Source: Phyllobacterium sophorae
Lineage (GTDB): Bacteria; Pseudomonadota; Alphaproteobacteria; Rhizobiales; Rhizobiaceae
Reading direction: 5' to 3'
DNA: 64,000 nt
Assembly (NCBI RefSeq): GCF_003010965.1
Contig: NZ_PGGM01000002.1
Span: forward strand, 620,001-684,000
Below, one piece after another: positions 8,279 through 17,616 of this stretch. Under the pieces are notes generated by a model that saw only the letters and a program-made list of their open reading frames with translations, searched no databases and was not told the origin of the DNA. The position numbers and the translations under genes are program-made. Each line of letters starts with the position of its first letter. The first letter of the stretch is position 1.

Positions 8279-10738
8279 ATGATACGCTTGATCGGATATT
8301 TTTTCGGAATCGGCACAGTGATGGCGCTGCTGGGAGCAGCTGCCGTTGCGCTTTACGTCGTCAGCATATCGAAGGATCTGCCTGATTACGAGGTTCTGGC
8401 GAAATACGAGCCGCCAGTGATGACGCGCATCCATTCATCGGATGGCCAGCTTATGGCGGAGTTTGCGCGCGAGCGCCGGCTTTACTTGCCAATTCAGGCT
8501 GTGCCGGACCGGGTAAAGGCTGCGTTCATTTCAGCGGAAGACAAGAACTTCTACCAGCATCCGGGTGTTGATATCGGCGGCCTTGCCCGCGCCGTGATGA
8601 CCAATATCCAGAATTGGGGTTCCCGGCGGCCCGTGGGGGCATCGACCATTACCCAGCAGGTGGCGAAGAACTTCCTGTTGAGCAACGACCAAACCATCGG
8701 ACGCAAGGTCAAGGAAGCGATTCTGTCCTTCCGCATCGAGCAAGCCTATTCCAAGGACCGCATTCTCGAACTCTATCTCAACGAGATTTTCTTTGGTCTG
8801 AATTCCTATGGCATCGCCGGCGCTGCGCTGACTTATTTCAACAAATCGGTCAACGAACTGACTGTCGCCGAGGTTGCCTATCTTGCCGCGCTGCCCAAGG
8901 GGCCTTCCAATTACCACCCGTTCCGCCAACCCGAACGGGCGGTCGAGCGCCGCAACTGGGTCATCGATCGCATGGCTGAGAACGGCTATGTAACCATGGA
9001 GGAAGCGAAAGAAGCAAAGGCAGAGCCTTTGGGCGTCACGCCGCGCCATACCGGCAACTATCTTTTCGCTTCGGAGTATTTCGCCGAGGAAGTACGCCGC
9101 CAGATCATCGCCCGCTACGGCGAGAATGCCCTTTATGAAGGTGGATTGTCAGTCCGCACGACCCTCGATCCGAAAATGCAGGTTCAGGCCCGCGCAGCGC
9201 TTCAACAAGGTCTCTTCAAATATGATGAGGCGCGGGGCTACCGGGGTGCCTACAAGACAATTTCGACCAATGGCGATTGGGGAATTCCGCTCTCTGAAAT
9301 CAAGGCATTTTCCGACGTGCCGGATTGGCAATTGGCCGTGGTCCTGGAAGTCACGCCGGAACAGGCGATTATCGGCCTGCAGCCGGAACGGGAAACCTCG
9401 GACAAGCTTGTCAATGAACGCAAGAAGGGCACTATTGATGCCGCGGACATTAAATGGGCGTTCCGATTGCTCAGTAATGAAAAGCGCACCACGGCTAAAA
9501 CGCTGGAAAATATCTTCAACGTCGGCGATGTGATTTTCGTCCAGAAGAAAGAAGGCAGCGATACGGCGTTTGATCTCCATCAAGTCCCGAAGATCGAGGG
9601 CGGCGCGGTAGCGATGGATCCGCATACTGGTCGCGTGCTGGCCATGGTTGGCGGCTTCTCGTTTGCCGAATCAGAATTCAATCGGGCAACGCAGGCGATG
9701 CGTCAGCCGGGCTCATCTTTCAAGCCGTTCGTCTATTCCGCGGCACTCGACAATGGTTATACGCCGGCTTCGGTGGTGCTCGATGGACCGATCTCGGTTG
9801 ACCAGGGCGGCAGCCTCGGTATTTGGGCTCCCAAGAATTATGGTGGAAAGTTCGCCGGTCCATCGACATTGCGTTATGGCATTGAGCAATCGCGCAATCT
9901 GATGACCGTTCGGCTTGCCCAGGACATGGGCATGAAGCTGGTCGCCGAATATGCCGAGCGTTTCGGCATTTATGACAAGATGCTGCCCGTGCTTGCAATG
10001 GCGCTCGGTTCGGGTGAGACGACTGTTCTGCGCATGGTCACCGGCTATTCGATCATCGCCAATGGCGGGCGCAAGATAACGCCGTCGATGATCGATCGAA
10101 TCCAGGACCGGTATGGCAAGACCGTCTTCAAACACGACGAGCGCAAGTGCGAGAACTGCTCGGCCGCCGAATGGAAGGATCAGCCTGAACCGGAACTCAT
10201 CGACGATCGCGATCAGGTGCTTGATCCGATGACGGCCTATCAGATCACCTCGATGATGGAGGGTGTCGTTCAGCGCGGTACTGCGACTATCCTTAAGAGC
10301 CTCAATCGTCCGATCGCCGGCAAGACCGGCACCACCAATGACGAAAAGGATGCATGGTTCATCGGTTTCACGCCGGATCTCGTTTTTGGTGTCTATCTTG
10401 GTTACGACACGCCCGTTCCGATGGGCAAAGGCTTTACCGGTAGCGGTCTTGCTGCTCCGGTGTTCAGGGACTTTGCAGAGGCTGCGCTCCAGGGCCAGCG
10501 TTCCGTTGATTTTCGCGTTCCGGAAGGCATGACAGTTATTCCGATCGACCGAAAGACGGGCATGCGCGCATCTCCTGACGGCCCGAATGTCATCATGGAA
10601 GCGTTCAAGCCGGGTACGGGACCTGCGGACAGTTATTCCGTAATCGGCATGGATACATTCTCAGAAGGGTCGCCGGTTGGGGTGCAATCTCCCAACGTCA
10701 ATCGTGCCCTGCAGGGTGGCGGCGGCGGGCTGTTTTAG
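8279..10738 (+). CDS. mrcA: Penicillin-binding protein 1A, bifunctional transglycosylase/transpeptidase
   Basis: Class A PBP that polymerises lipid II and cross-links peptidoglycan at the inner membrane. The 819-residue chain has one N-terminal membrane anchor (about 5-29). A GT51 glycosyltransferase domain carries the catalytic glutamate in SAEDKNFYQHPG (E87). A linker/OB-like insert (about 300-430) precedes the transpeptidase domain. That domain has S479-S-F-K482, the SRN triad motif in IEQSRN, and K682-T-G-T. Length and order match rhizobial PBP1A. It lies 272 bp downstream of the amidase gene, which makes a cell-wall pair. The short tail after the transpeptidase domain ends in a glycine-rich GGGGGLF. 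Confidence 0.96.
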   Translation: MIRLIGYFFGIGTVMALLGAAAVALYVVSISKDLPDYEVLAKYEPPVMTRIHSSDGQLMAEFARERRLYLPIQAVPDRVKAAFISAEDKNFYQHPGVDIGGLARAVMTNIQNWGSRRPVGASTITQQVAKNFLLSNDQTIGRKVKEAILSFRIEQAYSKDRILELYLNEIFFGLNSYGIAGAALTYFNKSVNELTVAEVAYLAALPKGPSNYHPFRQPERAVERRNWVIDRMAENGYVTMEEAKEAKAEPLGVTPRHTGNYLFASEYFAEEVRRQIIARYGENALYEGGLSVRTTLDPKMQVQARAALQQGLFKYDEARGYRGAYKTISTNGDWGIPLSEIKAFSDVPDWQLAVVLEVTPEQAIIGLQPERETSDKLVNERKKGTIDAADIKWAFRLLSNEKRTTAKTLENIFNVGDVIFVQKKEGSDTAFDLHQVPKIEGGAVAMDPHTGRVLAMVGGFSFAESEFNRATQAMRQPGSSFKPFVYSAALDNGYTPASVVLDGPISVDQGGSLGIWAPKNYGGKFAGPSTLRYGIEQSRNLMTVRLAQDMGMKLVAEYAERFGIYDKMLPVLAMALGSGETTVLRMVTGYSIIANGGRKITPSMIDRIQDRYGKTVFKHDERKCENCSAAEWKDQPEPELIDDRDQVLDPMTAYQITSMMEGVVQRGTATILKSLNRPIAGKTGTTNDEKDAWFIGFTPDLVFGVYLGYDTPVPMGKGFTGSGLAAPVFRDFAEAALQGQRSVDFRVPEGMTVIPIDRKTGMRASPDGPNVIMEAFKPGTGPADSYSVIGMDTFSEGSPVGVQSPNVNRALQGGGGGLF

Positions 10739-10851
10739 CCGCTTCCCTTCCGCATTTCGTGGAACGCTGAAGACTTTACATCGAGCGGACCAGTCAATAT
10801 GGTCCGCCGAAATCTGAAAGCCATAAAAAGACAAGAAGGAACGGACAGCCA

Positions 10852-11980
10852 ATGCGCGCCGAAATTGAGACGCTGGTCGACGAGATCAAGCAGGCCATAA
10901 GCCTGCTGAGGAGGCATCTTTGACTGGGATACCTCAATCAAACGCTTAGGCTATCTGAATCAGCTTGCCGAAGACCCATCTCTCTGGAATGACGCGCAGG
11001 AAGCCCAGAAACTGATGCGCGAGCGCCAGCAGCTGGAAGACAGCATCAACTCAATCCGTGCCTTGACCCAGTCTCTGGAAGACAACATCGAACTCATCGC
11101 CATGGGCGAGGAGGAGGATGACAAGTCGATCGTCGCCGAGGCGGAAGAAGCCATTCGCAGCATCAAGCAGGAGGTCGATCGCCGTCAGATCGACACACTG
11201 CTTTCCGGCGAAGCGGATGCCAATGACACTTATCTCGAAGTGCATTCCGGTGCTGGCGGCACGGAAAGTCAGGACTGGGCATCGATGCTCCTGCGCATGT
11301 ATACGCGCTGGGCCGAACGCAAAGGAATGAAGGTCGAACTGCTCGAAGTGCATTACGGCGAAGAGGCGGGCATCAAGTCCGCGACCATTCTCGTCAAGGG
11401 ACACAATGCCTACGGCCTTCTGAAGACGGAGTCCGGCGTGCACCGGCTGGTGCGTATTTCGCCATACGACTCCAACGCGCGCCGGCATACTTCGTTTTCG
11501 AGTATCTGGGTTTATCCGGTCGTCGACGACAATATCGATATTGCGGTCACGGAAGCTGATGTGCGCATCGACACCTACCGCGCGTCCGGTGCCGGCGGCC
11601 AGCACGTCAACACGACCGATTCGGCCGTTCGCATTACCCACATCGCAACCGGCATCGTCGTACAGTGTCAGGCAGAGCGTTCGCAGCACAAGAACCGCGC
11701 GACCGCATGGTCGATGTTGCGCGCACGTCTCTATGAGGCGGAGCTTGAGAAGCGCGAGCAGGCGGCGGATGCAATTTCAGCTTCCAAGACCGACATCGGC
11801 TGGGGTCACCAGATCCGTTCCTACGTGCTGCAGCCCTACCAGCTGGTGAAGGACTTGCGCACGGGCGTTGAAAGCACGAGCCCGCAAGATGTGCTCGACG
11901 GCGATGTCGACACGTTCATGGAGGCCGCGCTTGCACACCGCGTGCATGGCACGGATGCGGAAGTGGAAGACATCGCCTGA
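10852..11980 (+). CDS. prfB: Peptide chain release factor 2, with programmed +1 frameshift
   Basis: RF2 terminates translation at UGA and UAA. The ATG at 10852 opens a 23-codon frame ending in CTT followed by an in-frame TGA at 10921-10923. Shifting +1 at CTT-TGAC (next codon GAC at 10922) joins it to the main frame, giving 375 residues. The internal Shine-Dalgarno AGGAGG (10909-10914) sits at the same distance from CTTTGAC as in the textbook E. coli site. An upstream AGAAGGAA serves the ATG. The main part holds GGQ in [11 protein letters not shown] and the stop-codon recognition region [15 protein letters not shown]. The recognition tripeptide reads SPY where E. coli RF2 has SPF. Low RF2 increases frameshifting at UGA, so the gene autoregulates (established for the family). 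Confidence 0.97.
10909..10925 (+). promoter_or_regulatory. RF2 programmed frameshift signal
   Basis: AGGAGG, then CAT, then the slippery CTT followed by TGA-C. The in-frame UGA in poor context plus the upstream Shine-Dalgarno-like sequence are the two stimulators known for prfB. The downstream zero-frame and +1 frame both fit the RF2 protein sequence, so this is a genuine recoding site and not a sequencing error. Confidence 0.96.
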
Positions 11981-12041
11981 CGTGCGTCAGGCGGCTCCCA
12001 GCTCAACATGATCCCGGCAGCCCTTGTGTTTCTGCTTCAGC

Positions 12042-13358
12042 CTAAAGTTCCGCCGCGATTTGCCGTCCAATCGTAAGATAGCTGGCGGGGTTGATCGCAT
12101 TGCCATTCTTGCGAACCTCGTAATGCAGGTGAGGGCCGGTGGACCGGCCGGTGCTGCCGACCTTACCGAGAACATCGCCCGAATTGACGTGCTGGCCGGC
12201 ACTCACGAGGATCTGGCTCATATGGCCATAGCGCGTGGACAGGCCGTTGCCATGGTCTACCTCGACCATATTGCCATAACCGCCGGTATAGTCGGCTGCC
12301 GTCACTGTCCCGTTGGCCGTGGCCAGTACAGAACTTCCGGAAATAGCGCGGAAATCCATGCCTGAGTGGAACGCCATCATGCCGAGAAGCGGGTCTCTTC
12401 GCGCGCCGAAGGGGCTTGAGACCGGCATGCCGGGGACCGGATTGGCGATCGGCACGGCCTTCGCCAGAGCCTTGGCTCCTTCAAGTCGTGCAAGTGCTTC
12501 ATCAAGGTCCACAAGCTTGGTGTCAAATCCGGCTACGGGACTTGTGCTGGCAAGCAGCAACGGACCGCCGGCGCCCCACTTGTCATCATCCAGAACCGGT
12601 TTGACGCCGGTTGCCGCCAGCGCTTCCATGATCTTGTCGGCGCTTTCATAGGCGTTATTCGATAGCGTCTGTATTTGTTTGGCTTGCCGGTATTCGATCG
12701 TGTTCAGGGAATGGTCGACGGAATCCAGAATCTCGGCCTTGTCTATCCCGGTTCTGGCTTTGTTATCGCGCGGCGGCGGCTTGCGCGTTGAGGTGGTCGG
12801 TCCCGTAATGATCGGATCAATGCCGTAGAAGCCATCCGGTTCTTCGGAATGCACGATGCCCTGGCCGTCCCGATCCATGACAAGGTTGGTTTCTGGCTCT
12901 ATCGGCAAGGCTGTTCCGGCGCGCTGAAGCAGGGGCGCAAGCTTCTCGTGCCGTTCGCTCAGGGTCTTTTGCCGTTGGACAAGTTCGGCAACTTTACCAT
13001 CCATCAATTTCTGGTCGAGCAATTGCCGGCTCGTAACGCGGTCGAGCTGTGTGCGCAGGGCTGCAATACGGTCCTCATACGCCTGCTGCAGGCGGGCCTG
13101 CCTCGCGACACTGCCGCTGATGAGGTCGTCACGGAAGACAAGATACGAGGTCGCGAGCAGATAGCTGCCGGCGAGGCCGAGGGCGAGGGTGCCGCCAAGA
13201 AGCGCCGCCCAAGGCCTGACAGTGAAATGACGGATCGTTTCGCCCCGTGCGATGATAATCGTGTGAGGTTCTCTCGTGGCGCCGAAGATGCTGGGATATT
13301 TGACCTTCTTCATTGCGGCTACGCCCGTCGATTTTGCAGCTTCAATTTGTGAAATCAT
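12042..13358 (-). CDS. M23-family (LytM) peptidoglycan endopeptidase-like membrane protein
   Basis: A 438-residue envelope protein with a short cytoplasmic N-terminus and one membrane segment (about 55-75). A coiled-coil periplasmic region (about 85-150, with repeated Q/R/L heptads) precedes a C-terminal LytM/M23 domain (about 315-425). The domain carries HSGMDF and HLHYEV, two of the zinc-ligand motifs, so it may be catalytically active. The layout resembles EnvC/NlpD or MepM type regulators of septal wall cleavage. GGAG 7 bases upstream supports the ATG at 13358. An inverted repeat sits just above that ribosome-binding site. It converges with prfB across a 61-bp gap. Confidence 0.88.
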   Translation of the reverse strand: MISQIEAAKSTGVAAMKKVKYPSIFGATREPHTIIIARGETIRHFTVRPWAALLGGTLALGLAGSYLLATSYLVFRDDLISGSVARQARLQQAYEDRIAALRTQLDRVTSRQLLDQKLMDGKVAELVQRQKTLSERHEKLAPLLQRAGTALPIEPETNLVMDRDGQGIVHSEEPDGFYGIDPIITGPTTSTRKPPPRDNKARTGIDKAEILDSVDHSLNTIEYRQAKQIQTLSNNAYESADKIMEALAATGVKPVLDDDKWGAGGPLLLASTSPVAGFDTKLVDLDEALARLEGAKALAKAVPIANPVPGMPVSSPFGARRDPLLGMMAFHSGMDFRAISGSSVLATANGTVTAADYTGGYGNMVEVDHGNGLSTRYGHMSQILVSAGQHVNSGDVLGKVGSTGRSTGPHLHYEVRKNGNAINPASYLTIGRQIAAEL

Positions 13359-13369
13359 TACACTCCGTT

Positions 13370-13385
13370 AGGGTTAATAAACCCT
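13370..13385 (-). promoter_or_regulatory. Inverted repeat just upstream of the M23 gene
   Basis: AGGGTT and AACCCT flank a 4-base AT loop, ending 11 bases before the start codon and next to the GGAG ribosome-binding site. It could be an operator half-site pair or a small mRNA hairpin. The GGTTAA half resembles the TTAA core of CtrA-type cell-cycle boxes, but the spacing does not match well. Confidence 0.3.
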
Positions 13386-13430
13386 GACAAAGGTGAGATT
13401 CTCATCCGAATTTCAACTGAAACATGCAAA

Positions 13431-13904
13431 CTAGGCCCGGAGCGTCCTGGTTGCTTCGAGCACCTCGGCCGCATGACCCGGAACTTTGACCTTGTTCCAG
13501 ACTTTTGCGATCTTGCCGTCCGAATCGATCAGGAAGGTTGTCCGCTCCACGCCCATATATTTGCGGCCATACATGCTCTTCTCAACCCAGAGCCCGTAGG
13601 ATTCGATGATGGCCTTATCCTCGTCGGCAACCAGCTCAACCTTGAGGTCGTGCTTTGTCTTGAACTTGTCGTGCTTCTTGACGGGATCCGGCGACATGCC
13701 GATGACTTTTGCGCCAAGCTTTTCAAATTGTGGTTTGAGCCCGGAAAACTCGATCGCTTCCTGCGTGCAGCCGCTGGTATCGTCCTTGGGATAAAAATAC
13801 AGGATGACCGGATTTCCGCGTAAACCTGAAAGGGTAATCGTGCCGCCGCCGTCGCGGGGCAAGGTGAAATCGGGGGCTTTGCTGCCGATATCCAAAGCTG
13901 TCAT
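13431..13904 (-). CDS. bcp: Peroxiredoxin, Bcp/PrxQ type
   Basis: Thiol peroxidase that reduces hydrogen peroxide and organic hydroperoxides in the cytosol. The 157 residues cover one AhpC/TSA thioredoxin fold. The peroxidatic cysteine is C46 in KDDTSGCTQEA, with the preceding proline and threonine expected for the family. The resolving cysteine that E. coli Bcp has five residues later is replaced (GCTQEAIEF), and no other cysteine is present, so this looks like a 1-Cys form needing an external thiol. AAAGG about 8 bases before the ATG supports the start. It is divergent from the large AsmA-like gene. Confidence 0.93.
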   Translation of the reverse strand: MTALDIGSKAPDFTLPRDGGGTITLSGLRGNPVILYFYPKDDTSGCTQEAIEFSGLKPQFEKLGAKVIGMSPDPVKKHDKFKTKHDLKVELVADEDKAIIESYGLWVEKSMYGRKYMGVERTTFLIDSDGKIAKVWNKVKVPGHAAEVLEATRTLRA

Positions 13905-13983
13905 AGGAATGCCTTTCTTTCATTATTGAATGCGAGCCTCAGTTACGCAACTATAGAGAGGCACGGGAATCGTCTACGGTTTC

Positions 13984-14003
13984 CCAATTGATTCCTCAAT
14001 TGG
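13984..14003. repeat. Perfect 8-bp inverted repeat in the bcp/AsmA-like divergent region
   Basis: CCAATTGA and TCAATTGG separated by TTCC, immediately before the AsmA-like frame. A symmetrical site between divergent genes is compatible with an operator or a leader hairpin; no regulator can be named. Confidence 0.4.
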
Positions 14004-14012
14004 CTTGGGAAT

Positions 14013-17000
14013 TTGACAGAGAAACCGGAAAAAGTCCGTTTCACAAAGCGAGACTTCACAAAACTGCACCATTACCCTTCGGCTTTCGAACAAAGCGAGG
14101 TTCCCGTGGTGATGCCGCCAAAGCGGTCCCGTCTGCGGTTTGCCTGCGGTGCAGTTTCCTCATTTCTTATTTTGATTGCCGTTCTTGCTGGCATAGCCTT
14201 CGTGGTTCTGCGCGTCGGCGTGGGCGGCGAAGCGCTGACGCAGCGCACACAGCTGGCGCTCAAGACAGTGCTTGGGCCGGAGGCTGATGCGACGATCGAA
14301 TCCGCACAAATCTCCTTGGATCAGCGCCGCCACGTGGCCCTCGAGGCGCGAAACGTCAATATTGCCGACACGAAACGCGGCATTGAAATCAACGATGTCC
14401 GCTCGGTGCGTATCGGATTGGCTACGCTGCCTCTCCTGCGCGGCGATGTGCGGGTCGAGCGACTCGAACTCGATGGTGCTCACATCAGGGTTACCTCGCA
14501 GGTTCCATTCGATTTCATGTCGCTGGTGCCCATGGATGACCGCGGTCTGGTCAATCTCGATGGTGCAACGGATGTGATTTTCGCCGGTCTCGAAGGTGCA
14601 GTCTCCCTGCTCGATCAGCGCGAGACACGCGACATAACGATTTCAGATACGTCGTTTGATTTCACGGTTGCCGGCGCACCGGAACGCCTGCGTATCGTCA
14701 AACTCGACCTCTCGGAGACGGGCGGCCCGGTAGCTATCAAGGGCACGGTGGAATGGCGCGGCAAAGAAGTCGAGGTTTTCGCCCAGGCGGATCGGTCGGC
14801 GATTGGTGCCAAAGTTGAGGCCTTTTCCCTGGCGATCAGCGAGATTCCACTGAGCGGCAAATTTGGCGTTGCACCTGTTCCGGATATTGACGGCATCAAA
14901 CCGGATGGAGCGTATCTTGCCTATGATAACCAAGCCGAGGTGAAGCTGGACGGAACCGCCGCTACCATATCCGAACCGGCGCGCATACGAGGCACGATCA
15001 ATGTGGGCCAGGGCCCGGTTACGATCGGCAATGTTGACGATATGGTGGTGGAGTCGCAGATCAATTTCGAGCATGTATCGGGCACGGACAAAGTCGAAAT
15101 CAAACCTTCCAATATCCATTTCGGGGCGTTCAAAGGTGTTGTCGAAGGGGCAGTGGGACCGGAGCCCCGCTCCACGGATGGCGTCGCGCCGGCAAACGCC
15201 GGCTACCGGTTCGAATTGATCACGCAGCAGGCCACCTCGGCCCCGCAGGATTCCACCGAGCCGGCACTTGCGTTCAATGCGCGGGTTGCCGGGCGGTATG
15301 ACCAAGCACATAAGCAGCTTGACGTTTCGGAAATTGCCGTGCGCACCAATGCCGACAGCGAACTGTACGGACAGGCGGGTGCGACATTTGGCAAGGGATC
15401 GCCGGCCATGACGCTGGCGCTGCGCATTCCCAAGATGCCAGTTGCGCATGTCAAGCAGCTATGGCCGATCTGGGTTGCCACAGGTGCACGCCGCTGGGTG
15501 CTTGAAAACTTTTATGGCGGTACGGCAAAGGATAGCAGGATCGATGTGATTTTCCCCGCCGGCCGGTTCGATGGTCCGGGAAAACCGCCGCCGCTAAAGG
15601 CTGACGAGGTTCAGGTTGATTTTGCGGTAGAAAATTCACGCTTCGATATCGTTGGTGATCTGCCACCTGTCCGCAATGCGGATGGCAAGATCAACGTGCG
15701 CGGTGCCTATACGACCATCAATCTGGAGAAAGGCTCATCCTTTACCCCAAAGAACCGCGAAGCGCGGATTGTCAACGGCACGCTCATCATTCCCTGGGGA
15801 CCGCAGCGGCCGGTTTTGTCCGAGCTTGATCTCAATCTGGAGGGCGATGCCTCGGCGGTGGCCGAAATTATCGGCTTCAAGCCGATCAACGGCCTGAAGA
15901 ATCTTCCATTCGCACCGGAAGACATCAAGGGCAATGTGAAGACCCATGTGCTGGTGACGTTCCCGGTGACTCGCCGTTCGCCGAAAGGCAGTTTGAAGTG
16001 GTCGGCGGAGATGGCTCTGTCCGATGTTTCAATCGCCAAGAAAATTGACGGGCAGACAATCACGGACGCGGATGGCACGCTGTTCGTCACCGAAGACGAG
16101 GCACGCATCGATGCAAAGGCGCAGCTCAATGGTATTCCTGCTGAAGTCAAATTGTTTGAACCATTGGGAAGCAACACAGCCAAACGCGAACGGAACGTAA
16201 CCCTCCAGCTCGACGACAAGACACGCAATGCGCTGTTTCCAGCGCTCGACCCGCTGCTTTCGGGGCCGATATCGGTTGATATCGACAAGGCCCCGGATGG
16301 CTCGCGGCTTGCCATCGCCGATCTGACCAAGGCCGAAATCAAGTTGGCCCAGTTGGGTTGGACCAAGGGTGCTGGAGTCAAGGCGAGTGCCAAATTTGCG
16401 CTGCAGCAGGACGGAGACAACGTCAATATCCGCGATCTGGATGTATCTGGCGACACGTTCCGCCTGCGCGGCGACGTAAAGGTCGTAGGCGGTGACCTGA
16501 CTTCCGCCGATTTCAGCGATGTAAGGCTCAACCGCGGTGACAATATTGCCGTCAAGGTCTCCCGGACCAAGTATGGCTATCGTGTGGATGTGAAGGGCGA
16601 CTCGTTTGATGCGCGGCCGTTGCTCAATCAGATCACGGACAAGAAACAAAAGAACGCCGATAGCGGTGGCAAGCAGCGTATCCTGGTCAATGCGGACATT
16701 GGCGAGGTAGCGGGCTTCTATTCGGAAAGCTTCAGCAATGTTTCACTTTCCTATGAAGGAGTAGGCTCGAACGTTTCCGGCCTTGCCTTTAACGCGATAA
16801 CGAAATCCGGGCAAAAGGCGATTGCCACGGACAGTTCTGAAAGTGGCGCACGGTCCATTAGTCTTCAGTCAAAAGATGCCGGCGCGGTCCTGCGGTTCTT
16901 CGGCTTCTATGACAAGATGTCGGGCGGCACCATCAGCGTCGCGCTGGATTCCAAGGGCGACGGTCCGTTGCGAGGTCAAGTTGATGCGCGGAACTTCACG

Positions 17001-17441
17001 CTGGTCAACGAGCCCCGTCTTGCAAAACTGGTCTCAACATCGCCAAACGGCACGAGCCTGAACGATGCGGTGCAGAAAAACATCGACGTTTCTACAGTGA
17101 CATTCGATCGCGGTTTCTCGCAGATCGAAAAGGGTTCGAACTATACCAATCTCGCCAATGGCGTCATTCGTGGCTCGACCATTGGGACAACGTTCCAGGG
17201 CGTGCTCAGCGATCCACAGGGCAATATGTCCCTGACTGGTACATTCATGCCCGCCTATGGCATCAACCGCATTTTTGGCGAGTTGCCAATTCTCGGGCTT
17301 TTGCTTGGGAACGGACGGGACCGCGGGCTGATCGGCATCACCTACAAGTTGTCAGGCCCGCTGAAGCAACCGCAGATTACCGTCAACCCGATCTCGGTGA
17401 TTGCGCCCGGCATTTTCCGCTCGATCTTCGAGTTTCAGTAG
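14013..17441 (+). CDS. Large AsmA/YhdP-like (DUF3971) envelope protein
   Basis: An 1142-residue protein with one N-terminal membrane segment (about 46-70 from the TTG start) and a long periplasmic beta-rich body. It is of the DUF3971/AsmA-like kind (YhdP, TamB relatives), ending in a C-terminal AsmA-like module with NPISVIAPGIFRSIFEFQ. Such proteins are thought to form hydrophobic grooves that carry phospholipids between the membranes (established for YhdP/TamB; inferred here). The first codon is a TTG at 14013; an ATG at 14112 preceded by two GTGs is the alternative. The upstream 33 residues are charged and could be real. It stands alone, divergent from bcp and convergent with tyrS. Confidence 0.82.
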   Translation: MTEKPEKVRFTKRDFTKLHHYPSAFEQSEVPVVMPPKRSRLRFACGAVSSFLILIAVLAGIAFVVLRVGVGGEALTQRTQLALKTVLGPEADATIESAQISLDQRRHVALEARNVNIADTKRGIEINDVRSVRIGLATLPLLRGDVRVERLELDGAHIRVTSQVPFDFMSLVPMDDRGLVNLDGATDVIFAGLEGAVSLLDQRETRDITISDTSFDFTVAGAPERLRIVKLDLSETGGPVAIKGTVEWRGKEVEVFAQADRSAIGAKVEAFSLAISEIPLSGKFGVAPVPDIDGIKPDGAYLAYDNQAEVKLDGTAATISEPARIRGTINVGQGPVTIGNVDDMVVESQINFEHVSGTDKVEIKPSNIHFGAFKGVVEGAVGPEPRSTDGVAPANAGYRFELITQQATSAPQDSTEPALAFNARVAGRYDQAHKQLDVSEIAVRTNADSELYGQAGATFGKGSPAMTLALRIPKMPVAHVKQLWPIWVATGARRWVLENFYGGTAKDSRIDVIFPAGRFDGPGKPPPLKADEVQVDFAVENSRFDIVGDLPPVRNADGKINVRGAYTTINLEKGSSFTPKNREARIVNGTLIIPWGPQRPVLSELDLNLEGDASAVAEIIGFKPINGLKNLPFAPEDIKGNVKTHVLVTFPVTRRSPKGSLKWSAEMALSDVSIAKKIDGQTITDADGTLFVTEDEARIDAKAQLNGIPAEVKLFEPLGSNTAKRERNVTLQLDDKTRNALFPALDPLLSGPISVDIDKAPDGSRLAIADLTKAEIKLAQLGWTKGAGVKASAKFALQQDGDNVNIRDLDVSGDTFRLRGDVKVVGGDLTSADFSDVRLNRGDNIAVKVSRTKYGYRVDVKGDSFDARPLLNQITDKKQKNADSGGKQRILVNADIGEVAGFYSESFSNVSLSYEGVGSNVSGLAFNAITKSGQKAIATDSSESGARSISLQSKDAGAVLRFFGFYDKMSGGTISVALDSKGDGPLRGQVDARNFTLVNEPRLAKLVSTSPNGTSLNDAVQKNIDVSTVTFDRGFSQIEKGSNYTNLANGVIRGSTIGTTFQGVLSDPQGNMSLTGTFMPAYGINRIFGELPILGLLLGNGRDRGLIGITYKLSGPLKQPQITVNPISVIAPGIFRSIFEFQ

Positions 17442-17453
17442 AGAGCCAAACTT

Positions 17454-17599
17454 ATCTCCCCTTTGTGGAGGAGAAAGCGATTTCAGCATCTTAGCCCTTG
17501 CTAAGTGCTAGAAATCGCCAGAGAGGGATTCAGCGCGATAGATGCAATCCCCTCACTTGGATTTTCAAGAAAATCCTTTCTCCCCCACAAGGGAGAGAT
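17454..17599. repeat. 146-bp palindromic intergenic repeat element
   Basis: Terminal inverted repeats of 24 bp (17454-17477 and 17576-17599) match at 21 of 24 positions. Inside, 17477-17518 folds into a near-perfect hairpin with an 8-bp GCGATTTC/GAAATCGC base. The element fills the gap between the convergent AsmA-like and tyrS genes. Such CTCCCC-ended palindromes are common dispersed non-autonomous repeats in rhizobial and Brucella genomes; a terminator role for both genes is plausible. Confidence 0.7.
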
Positions 17600-17616
17600 G
17601 GGCATCAATCGTCGTG

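Noticed and set aside
10921-10923. prfB as a pseudogene because of the in-frame TGA
   Set aside because: The stop sits in the classical recoding context and the downstream frame is intact.
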